Of a stretch of 36,444 nt of DNA, positions 29,522-36,444 are shown in pieces. The translations under genes were made by a program, and so were the position numbers. Source of the stretch: Bacillota bacterium (GTDB taxonomy: Bacteria > Bacillota > Clostridia > Peptostreptococcales > Anaerovoracaceae); assembly GCA_016283945.1 (NCBI GenBank), contig JAEENW010000155.1, positions 1-36,444 on the forward strand, written 5' to 3'. The number at the start of each line of letters is the position of its first letter. The stretch's first letter is position 1. Under the pieces are notes generated by a model, which worked only from the letters and a program-made list of their open reading frames with translations, did no database searches and had not been told where the DNA came from.

Positions 29522-30919
29522 ATGAAGGTCTACAATACCCTCACCAGAAAGAAAGAAGAGCTCGTGCCGCAGGACCCGAAGAGACTCACCATGTACGTCT
29601 GCGGCCCGACCGTATATAACTACATCCACATCGGAAACGCCAGGCCCATAGTCGTCTTCGACACCATGAGGAAGTACCTCGAGTGGAGAGGCCAGAAGGT
29701 CAAGTACGTTCAGAACTTCACCGACGTGGACGACAAGATCATAAACAAGGCCCGCGAGGAGGGCATCACCGCCATGGAGGTCGCGGAGAAGTACATCGAC
29801 GCCTATTACAACGACGTCAAGGCCCTCAACGTGACCAGGGCGACGGTGCATCCCAGGGTCTCCGAGACCATACCCGAGATCATAGCCTTCGTTCAGGGGC
29901 TGATCGACAAGGGCATGGCCTACGAGGTCCAGGGCGACGTCTACTACAGGACCAGGAAGTTCCCGGGCTACGGCAAGCTCTCCGGGCAGAACATCGACGA
30001 CCTGGAGGCGGGAGCCAGGGTCATGCCGGGAGACATCAAGGAGGATCCGCTCGACTTCGCGTTGTGGAAGGCGCGCAAGTCCGACGACGAGATCGCCTGG
30101 GAGTCCCCCTGGGGCATGGGAAGGCCCGGCTGGCACATCGAGTGCTCGGCCATGTCGAGGAAGTACCTCGGCGAGACCATCGACCTCCACGCCGGCGGCG
30201 AGGACCTGCAGTTCCCGCACCACGAGAACGAGATCGCCCAGACCGAGGGACTTACCGGAAAGACCTTCTCGCGCTACTGGATGCACAACGGCTTCATCAC
30301 CATGGACAAGGAGAAGATGTCCAAATCCAAGGGCAACTTCTTCCTGCTCCACGACATACTCAAGGACTACGACGGCGAGGTCGTGAGATATTTCCTGCTC
30401 TCCGTGCAGTACAGGGGACCGATCGATTTCTCCAAGGAGATCATGGATCAGTCCGCCGCCGCGCTGGGCAGGATGAGGAACTGCAAGGAGAACCTCAGGC
30501 ACCTCGTCTCCACCGGAAGCGGCAGCATGAGCGATGACGAGAAGGCTGCGCTCGAGGCTCTCGGAAAGCACAGGGAGAGCTTCATCGCCGCCATGGACGA
30601 CGATCTCAACACCGCCGACGCGATATCAGCGGTATTCGAGCTCGTAAGGGACATCAACACCGACGTGGCGCACGGCTGCTCCAAGGAGTTCGCGGAGAAG
30701 GCGCTCGGCCTGCTCGGCGAGCTGACCGGAGTGCTCGGCCTGCTCATCCAGGAGCCGAAGGCCGAGATCGAGCCCGAGATCCAGGCGCTGATCGACGCCC
30801 GCCAGGAGGCCCGCAAGGCCAAGAACTGGGCCGAGGCCGACCGCATCAGGGACGAGCTCGCGGCCAGGGGCATAACGCTCAAGGACACTCCGCAGGGAGT
30901 GCAGGTGGTGAGGTCCTGA
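29522..30919 (+). CDS. cysS: Cysteinyl-tRNA synthetase
   Basis: MYVCGPTVYNYIHIGNARP; KMSKSKGNF; ATG 29522 behind GGAAGGAG. Confidence 0.97.
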   Translation: MKVYNTLTRKKEELVPQDPKRLTMYVCGPTVYNYIHIGNARPIVVFDTMRKYLEWRGQKVKYVQNFTDVDDKIINKAREEGITAMEVAEKYIDAYYNDVKALNVTRATVHPRVSETIPEIIAFVQGLIDKGMAYEVQGDVYYRTRKFPGYGKLSGQNIDDLEAGARVMPGDIKEDPLDFALWKARKSDDEIAWESPWGMGRPGWHIECSAMSRKYLGETIDLHAGGEDLQFPHHENEIAQTEGLTGKTFSRYWMHNGFITMDKEKMSKSKGNFFLLHDILKDYDGEVVRYFLLSVQYRGPIDFSKEIMDQSAAALGRMRNCKENLRHLVSTGSGSMSDDEKAALEALGKHRESFIAAMDDDLNTADAISAVFELVRDINTDVAHGCSKEFAEKALGLLGELTGVLGLLIQEPKAEIEPEIQALIDARQEARKAKNWAEADRIRDELAARGITLKDTPQGVQVVRS

Positions 30920-31134
30920 TGGTATCGGTAGCCGATCTGACCCGCGCCGAGAGGGCCGAGGCCGAGGAGACCGAGCTCATCGAGGTCTCTGAGGAAGACG
31001 CGGACGCGAGGGGCGAGGGCAATCCCGCCTCCGCGGACGACATGTTCTGCACGGCTGCGGGAGCCGCCGCCTACAGACCGGGCGGCGGAAGCTCGAAGCT
31101 TCGCGAGATGCTCAACAAGGCGGACAGGGCATGA
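30919..31134 (+). CDS. Hypothetical 71-aa acidic protein, translationally coupled between cysS and mrnC
   Basis: ATG overlaps the cysS TGA (TGATG); TGA overlaps the mrnC ATG (ATGA). Confidence 0.6.
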   Translation: MVSVADLTRAERAEAEETELIEVSEEDADARGEGNPASADDMFCTAAGAAAYRPGGGSSKLREMLNKADRA

Positions 31135-31604
31135 CTGAGGAGATGAAACGCGGCGCGGCGGGAGTCCGCTGCGCGGACTCCGCCGGGGCCCCGGCGGCGG
31201 CCGAAGGCCGCGCCGCCGCGCCCGACGGGAATTCCATCGCCCTGGCGTTCCTGGGCGACGCGGTCTACGAACAGTATATAAGGGAAAGACTCGTAAGGAG
31301 CGGCAGGTGCAGGGGCCGCGCGGACCTCATGCACAGACAGGCCGCTTCCTTCGTGCGCGCCTCGGCCCAGGCCGAGGTCATAAGGGCTCTGCTTCCCGAA
31401 CTCAGCGAGGAGGAGCAGAGGACGGCGCTGCGCGCCCGCAATCACAGGATAGCTACCAAGCCGAAGAACGCCGACGCCGCCACCTACAAGTGGGCTACCG
31501 GCTTCGAGGCGCTGCTCGGAAGCCTGAAGCTCGCCGGCCGCGAGGAGCGGCTGAGGGAGCTGATGGACAGGGCCTGGGAGCTTCTCGACAGGGGGGAATC
31601 TTAA
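31131..31604 (+). CDS. mrnC: Mini-ribonuclease III with non-conserved N-terminal extension
   Basis: IALAFLGDAVYEQYIRERLV...LMHRQAASFVRASAQAEVIRALLPELSEEEQ...RARNHRI; downstream of cysS as in other Firmicutes. Confidence 0.9.
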   Translation: MTEEMKRGAAGVRCADSAGAPAAAEGRAAAPDGNSIALAFLGDAVYEQYIRERLVRSGRCRGRADLMHRQAASFVRASAQAEVIRALLPELSEEEQRTALRARNHRIATKPKNADAATYKWATGFEALLGSLKLAGREERLRELMDRAWELLDRGES

Positions 31605-31605
31605 C

Positions 31606-32835
31606 TTGCATTATCTGGACCAGTACAAGGGAATGACGCGCCAGATCTACCTCGTGTGCATCACGAGGACGATACTGGGACTCGGCTCCATGAGCAACGT
31701 CTTCAGCACCCTGCAGATGAGGAGCATACTGGGGCTCAAGGAGGCTCAGATAGGCCTCGTGGTCTCGGCCGCATCCATCATGGCGATGTCCTCGACCCTG
31801 CTCGGCGGAAGGCTCGCCGACCGCATAGGCCGCAAGAAGACCTGCCTGATCTCCACCGTGCTCGCCTGCACGAGCTACGCGCTCTCGTATTTCTACTGCA
31901 GGAAGCCGCTCATGGTCCTGCTCATCATACTCAACCAGTGCTTCGGAAACCTCGCCTATCCGGCCTTCACCGCGATAGTCGGCGACGAGGTCAAGAACGG
32001 CAGGATGCAGATCGAGGCCTTCTCGCTGCTCTACATGAGCTCCAACCTCGGCTTCGCCATAGGCCCCTCTATAGGCGGCATGCTCTACTACAACCACCTG
32101 GAGCTCGTCTACATACTCCAGCTGACCATGACCCTCGTCTCCGCGAGCTTCTTCCAGTTCTTCACGAGGGAGAACTACGACCCCGCCGAGGCCAGAAGGC
32201 AGGCGGCCCAGGAGCTCCACACCGGCGCCGAGGACAAGGACGTGAGCATTCTCACGATCTTCAGGCAGCACACCGCGCTCCCCGTGCTCTTCATCACCAT
32301 GGCGATACTCACCATGTGCGATCAGATGGTGAACTTCATGCTCACCATGCAGATGTCCGACTACTTCGGGGACATAGTCGCCTCCAGGTACTCCGGCTTC
32401 ATCTGGACCGTGAACTGCCTGTGCATAGTCTTCTTCACCCCGGTCATCATCACCGAGACGAAGAAGCACCACCAGTTCAGGAACATGTTCTTCGGACTGC
32501 TCCTCTACACCGCGGGATTCGGCTCCTACGCCTTCCTGCGCAGGCCCTGGCTCTTCCTGCTCTTCGGAGTCATCTGGTCTCTGGGCGAGATCATGATCTC
32601 CACGGGCGTCGGAGCCTTCATCGCGAGCAATTCGCCTCCCTCGCATCTGGCCAGGTGCCAGTCGCTCTACGAGGCGTCCAGATACATAGGCAGGGCTGCC
32701 GGTCCCACGCTCTTCGGCTTCCTGCTCGGCTTCATCAGCTATTCCACAGCGTGGATCATCAACGCCGGTATATGCCTGGCAAGCGCGTTCTTCATGCTCG
32801 CGATGTACCGGGTCTACAGCGCAAGGAAGGAGTAA
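31606..32835 (+). CDS. MFS transporter (TTG start)
   Basis: 409 aa, about 12 hydrophobic segments; GGRLADRIGRKKT loop motif. Confidence 0.9.
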   Translation: MHYLDQYKGMTRQIYLVCITRTILGLGSMSNVFSTLQMRSILGLKEAQIGLVVSAASIMAMSSTLLGGRLADRIGRKKTCLISTVLACTSYALSYFYCRKPLMVLLIILNQCFGNLAYPAFTAIVGDEVKNGRMQIEAFSLLYMSSNLGFAIGPSIGGMLYYNHLELVYILQLTMTLVSASFFQFFTRENYDPAEARRQAAQELHTGAEDKDVSILTIFRQHTALPVLFITMAILTMCDQMVNFMLTMQMSDYFGDIVASRYSGFIWTVNCLCIVFFTPVIITETKKHHQFRNMFFGLLLYTAGFGSYAFLRRPWLFLLFGVIWSLGEIMISTGVGAFIASNSPPSHLARCQSLYEASRYIGRAAGPTLFGFLLGFISYSTAWIINAGICLASAFFMLAMYRVYSARKE

Positions 32836-32838
32836 ACC

Positions 32839-33672
32839 ATGAGCAGAGCTGACGATCTCTTCATCCAGATGTGCAGGAAGGTCCTCGACGAGGGCTTCTC
32901 TACCGAGGGACAGCAGGTCCGCGCCCGCTGGGCGGACACCGGCGAGCCGGCTCACACCAAGAAGATCTTCGGTGTGGTCAACCGCTACGACCTCTCAAAG
33001 GAATTCCCCGCGCTCACGCTCAGGCCGGTCCCCTTCAAGACCTGCGTCGACGAGCTGCTCTGGATCTGGCAGAAGAAGAGCAACAACATCAAGGATCTCA
33101 AGGGCCACATCTGGGACGCCTGGGCGGACGAGAACGGCAGCATAGGCAAGGCCTACGGCTATCAGATGGGGAAGAAGTACATCTTCAAGGGCGGCGAGAT
33201 GGACCAGGTCGACAACGTGCTCTGGTGCCTGAAGAACGACCGCTACTCCAGGAGGATACTCACCAACCTCTTCAACTTTGAGGACCTGCACGAGATGGCG
33301 CTCGAGCCCTGCGCCTACTCCATGACCTTCAACGTCGTGGGCGACACGCTCAACGCGATACTCAACCAGCGCTCGCAGGACATCCTGGCCGCCAACGCCT
33401 GGAACGTCTGCCAGTACGCCGTGCTCGTGCACATGATGGCTCAGGTCTCCGGGCTCAAGGCCGGCGAGCTGGTCCACGTGATCGCCGACGCGCATATCTA
33501 CGACAGGCACCTCCCGATCATCGAGGAGCTCATCAAGAGGCCGAGCTATCCTGCCCCGAAGCTCTGGATCGATCCCGAGATCACCAATTTCTACGACTTC
33601 ACCGTTGACAGCTTCAAGCTGCTCGACTACCAGAAGGGCGAGCAGATCAAGGGCATCCCGGTCGCGGTTTAG
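32839..33672 (+). CDS. thyA: Thymidylate synthase (ThyA type)
   Basis: 277 aa; GHIWDAWADENGSIGKAYGYQ; catalytic Cys in MALEPCAYSMTFNV; DAHIYDRHLPIIEELIKR. Confidence 0.92.
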   Translation: MSRADDLFIQMCRKVLDEGFSTEGQQVRARWADTGEPAHTKKIFGVVNRYDLSKEFPALTLRPVPFKTCVDELLWIWQKKSNNIKDLKGHIWDAWADENGSIGKAYGYQMGKKYIFKGGEMDQVDNVLWCLKNDRYSRRILTNLFNFEDLHEMALEPCAYSMTFNVVGDTLNAILNQRSQDILAANAWNVCQYAVLVHMMAQVSGLKAGELVHVIADAHIYDRHLPIIEELIKRPSYPAPKLWIDPEITNFYDFTVDSFKLLDYQKGEQIKGIPVAV

Positions 33673-33700
33673 CGCGGCCGCATCGGAGGGCGCAAGCATC

Positions 33701-34210
33701 ATGAAAGCTCTGGTCTGCATAGACTTAGACCGCGCGATAGGCTTTGAGGGAGGCCTGCTCTTCAGGCTCCCCGAGGATCTCGCGTTCTACAAGAGGAGCA
33801 CGCTCGGAAAGACCGTGGTCATGGGCAGGAACACCCTGCTCTCCATGCCGCGCTCCAAGCCCCTGCCCGGGAGGAACAACCTCGTGCTCTCCGCCTCGAT
33901 GGAGGAGAGGGACGAGGAGCTCAAGGGCGGCTTCCGCTTCGCAGTGAGGAACACCCCTGAGCGCGCGCTCGAATACCTCCGCGAAAACGGCCTCTTCGGC
34001 GAGGCGGTGCTCAGCGGGGGAGAGGCGGTCTACAGGCGGTTTCTGGACGAGTGCGACGAGCTCGTCGTGACCCAGGTCATGGCGAGGGCGGAGAACGCCG
34101 ACGCGCACTTCCCCGAGTTCAGGGACAGCTTCCACATCGTAAAGGAGCTCGGTCCGTATTTCGCGGACGGGCTTATGTATTATAGAAGGACTTACAGAAA
34201 AAATGGCTAA
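33701..34210 (+). CDS. folA: Dihydrofolate reductase
   Basis: MKALVCIDLDRAIGFEGGLLFRLPEDLAFYKRSTLGKTVVMGRNTLLSMP; start moved from ORF 33605 to ATG 33701 behind CGGAGGG. Confidence 0.92.
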   Translation: MKALVCIDLDRAIGFEGGLLFRLPEDLAFYKRSTLGKTVVMGRNTLLSMPRSKPLPGRNNLVLSASMEERDEELKGGFRFAVRNTPERALEYLRENGLFGEAVLSGGEAVYRRFLDECDELVVTQVMARAENADAHFPEFRDSFHIVKELGPYFADGLMYYRRTYRKNG

Positions 34211-35420
34211 GAGAGACGATCCCAGATACAAGAGCGCGCCTTCGCGCAGCGGAAAGAACAGGCGCTCCGAGCACTTCGCGGCCGCGGGCGGAAGCTCCGA
34301 CAGGCGCGGCAGCGGCAGAAGCGCATCCGGCGAGAGCCGCTCCTACGGCAGGAACTCCTCCGGAGAGGGCCGCAGCTACGTCAGAAGCGCCTCCGGCGAA
34401 GGCCGAAGCTACGGCAGAACTGCCTCCGGCGAGAAGCGCTCCTACGTGAAGGGCGAGGCCCCAAAGCGCGCCTATGGAAAGGCAGCCGATGGCAGCCGCA
34501 GGCCGGCTGACGCCTCTCGCTCCACCAGAAGGGACCGCGCGGCATCCTCCGACGGGCCGCAGCGCGGCGCTGGAAGCCTTTCCGGACGCACCTATTCTCC
34601 CCGCAGGACGGACGAGCGCTCCTACGCGCCCCGCAGGGCGGACGAGCGTCCCTACGCTCCCGCCGAGGGCTTCGCCGAGAACCCTAACCTCATCATAGGC
34701 CGCAACCCCGTCACCGAGGCGATAAAGAGCGGCCGCACCATAGACAAGATACTCATGCAGAAGGACGGCGAGGGCTCCGTCAGGAAGATCGCCGCCATGG
34801 CCCGCGAGGAGGGCCTGCAGCTCCAGTACGTCGACAAGATCGTGCTCGACAAGCTCGCGCCGGGGCGCCCGCACCAGGGAGTCGCGGCCTTCGCCGCCGC
34901 CCACGACTACTGCGACGTCGAGGACATACTCGCCGCCGCGGAGGAGAAGGGCGAGCCGCCCCTCATCGTGCTGCTCGACGGGCTCGAGGATCCTCACAAC
35001 CTCGGCGCCATCCTGAGGAGCGCCGACGGAGCGGGAGCCCACGGAGTAATCATCCCCGCCAGGAGGTCCGTGAGCCTCACCGAGACCGTCGCCAAGGCCA
35101 GCGCAGGAGCGATAGAGTACGTCCCCGTCGCCAAGGTCAGCAATCTCGCCGCGGCGATAGACGAGCTCAAGGCGCAGGGCATCTGGATTGCCGCGGTCGA
35201 CATGGACGGCGAGAGCTACTCGAGCGCCAGGCTCGACGGCCCGCTCGCCATAGTCATCGGCAGCGAGGGCAAGGGCGTATCCCGCCTCGTCAAGGAGAAG
35301 TGCGACTTCGTCGTCTCCATCCCGATGAAGGGCAGGGTCAACTCGCTCAACGCCTCAAACGCCGCCGCCGTCATACTCTACGAGGCCGAGCGCCAGAGGA
35401 GCGCCGGAGCCGAAGGATGA
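34203..35420 (+). CDS. rlmB: RlmB-type 23S rRNA 2'-O-methyltransferase (SpoU/TrmH family) with long low-complexity N-terminal extension
   Basis: NLIIGRNPVTEAIKSGRTIDKILMQ; LLDGLEDPHNLGAILRSADGAGAHGVI; GSEGKGVSRLVKEKCD; overlaps folA by 8 bp. Confidence 0.92.
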   Translation: MAKRDDPRYKSAPSRSGKNRRSEHFAAAGGSSDRRGSGRSASGESRSYGRNSSGEGRSYVRSASGEGRSYGRTASGEKRSYVKGEAPKRAYGKAADGSRRPADASRSTRRDRAASSDGPQRGAGSLSGRTYSPRRTDERSYAPRRADERPYAPAEGFAENPNLIIGRNPVTEAIKSGRTIDKILMQKDGEGSVRKIAAMAREEGLQLQYVDKIVLDKLAPGRPHQGVAAFAAAHDYCDVEDILAAAEEKGEPPLIVLLDGLEDPHNLGAILRSADGAGAHGVIIPARRSVSLTETVAKASAGAIEYVPVAKVSNLAAAIDELKAQGIWIAAVDMDGESYSSARLDGPLAIVIGSEGKGVSRLVKEKCDFVVSIPMKGRVNSLNASNAAAVILYEAERQRSAGAEG

Positions 35421-36061
35421 CGGCAAAGGGCAGCGCCGGGCAGGGTGCCCCGGCAGGACAGCCCGCCTGCGCGAGGCTCACAGACGAACAGCTTTGGGAG
35501 AGGGCTTCTCTCGGGGACAAGGGCTCCGAGGAGGAGCTCTTCGCCCGCTACAAGGAGAGCGTGCGCGGAAGGGCACGCCTCTATTTTATGCCCGGAGCCG
35601 AGCGCGAGGACGTGGTGCAGGAGGGAATGATAGGCCTCTTCAACGCGATCCGGACCTACGACCCCTCGCGCGGGGCGAGCTTCTCGACCTACGCGGGGCT
35701 GTGCATCAATTCCCGCATACTCACCGCGGTGCGCGACAACTCCGGAAACCGCCAGCAGCCGCTCAACAGCGCCCGCTCGCTCGACGAGGCGCAGGAGACC
35801 GGTGACGGAGAGACCTCGACTCTGGGCGAGAGGCTTCCCGCGGGCCCGTCCTCGGATCCCGAGGAGGCGGCGCTCTCGAGGGAGCTCGAGGGCCTCATAG
35901 GGCCTGACAGCGGGATCTTCAGCAGACTCGAAAAGCGCGTGCTCGCGCTGCTAATGGAGGGGCGCGGCTACCGCGACATCGCGGAGGAGCTCGGCAAGAG
36001 CCCCAAGCAGATCGACAACGCGATACAGCGCATCCGGGGGAAGATCCGTAAGGTGCTGTAG
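35417..36061 (+). CDS. sigH: RNA polymerase sigma-70 family factor, SigH-like
   Basis: LFARYKESVRGRARLYFMPGAEREDVVQEGMIGLFNAIRTYDPSRGASFSTYAGLCINSRI; ATG 35417 overlaps the rlmB stop; position matches the Firmicutes yacL-rlmB-sigH order. Confidence 0.8.
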   Translation: MTAKGSAGQGAPAGQPACARLTDEQLWERASLGDKGSEEELFARYKESVRGRARLYFMPGAEREDVVQEGMIGLFNAIRTYDPSRGASFSTYAGLCINSRILTAVRDNSGNRQQPLNSARSLDEAQETGDGETSTLGERLPAGPSSDPEEAALSRELEGLIGPDSGIFSRLEKRVLALLMEGRGYRDIAEELGKSPKQIDNAIQRIRGKIRKVL

Positions 36062-36113
36062 GGGCGGCCGCGGCCGGCAGGCAGAGCGCGTACCGTATAT
36101 AAAGGAATACATT

Positions 36114-36444
36114 ATGGACATAGTCAAAACTCTGTGCTCCGAGCTCGGGAAGAGCCCGGAGCACGTCAGCAATGTGATAGAGCTCATCGACGGAGGGAGC
36201 ACCATACCCTTCATCGCGCGCTACCGCAAGGAGCTGCACGGCGGGATGGACGATACCTCGCTCAGAAAGCTCGCCGGGAGGCTCGAGTACCTGCGCGGGC
36301 TGGACGAGCGCCGGACGGCGGTCCTCGGCTCGATAGAGGCGCAGGGGAAGCTCACGGATGAGCTGCGCGCGGAGATCGATTCCGCGGAGACCCTCGCCAG
36401 GCTCGAGGACATCTACCGCCCCTTCAGGCCGAAAATGCGCACCC
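36114..36444 (+). CDS. tex: Tex family RNA-binding protein, N-terminal part (3' truncated by window)
   Basis: MDIVKTLCSELGKSPEHVSNVIELIDGGSTIPFIARYRKELHGGMDDTSLRKL...LEDIYRPFRPK. Confidence 0.93.
   Translation, partial: MDIVKTLCSELGKSPEHVSNVIELIDGGSTIPFIARYRKELHGGMDDTSLRKLAGRLEYLRGLDERRTAVLGSIEAQGKLTDELRAEIDSAETLARLEDIYRPFRPKMRT

Noticed and set aside
36062-36080. GGCCGCGGCC palindrome / NotI site after the sigma gene as a terminator
   Set aside because: Short GC palindrome without T-tract; expected by chance in sequence of this composition

Overview
This window looks like core chromosome from a moderately high-GC Firmicutes/Clostridia-type bacterium; the taxonomy is inferred from gene content and order. 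It opens inside rplP and runs through the spc and alpha ribosomal-protein operons (rpmC-rpsQ-rplN-rplX-rplE-rpsZ-rpsH-rplF-rplR-rpsE-rpmD-rplO-secY-adk-map-infA-rpmJ-rpsM-rpsK-rpsD-rpoA-rplQ), closed by a strong intrinsic terminator. Next comes a nadX-like aspartate dehydrogenase / DJ-1-PfpI / M20 amidohydrolase cluster. A minus-strand pair follows (YitT/DUF2179 and DUF1177), then asnS, an EF-G-like GTPase, a second M20 amidohydrolase, radA, an OmpR-type two-component pair and carD. The window ends with a tightly packed yacL-ispDF-proS-cysS-smORF-mrnC-MFS-thyA-folA-rlmB-sigH-like operon and the 5' end of tex. I saw no tRNA, rRNA, CRISPR, transposase or prophage. The most interesting signals are non-coding or N-terminal: (i) a tandem pair of 64-nt structured repeats (period 97, 52/64 identical, one covarying base pair) upstream of radA; (ii) palindromes superimposed on the YitT, asnS and nadX promoters; (iii) a four-arm hairpin leader between rpmJ and rpsM; (iv) GC-rich palindromic sequence translated as the N-terminal extension of Mini-III RNase and as an insertion in IspD; (v) a long repetitive Ser/Arg/Gly/Tyr-rich N-terminal region on RlmB; (vi) an undescribed 71-aa protein coupled between cysS and mrnC. 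No clearly new multi-gene system is visible. Everything comes from reading the sequence; no searches or folding programs were run.
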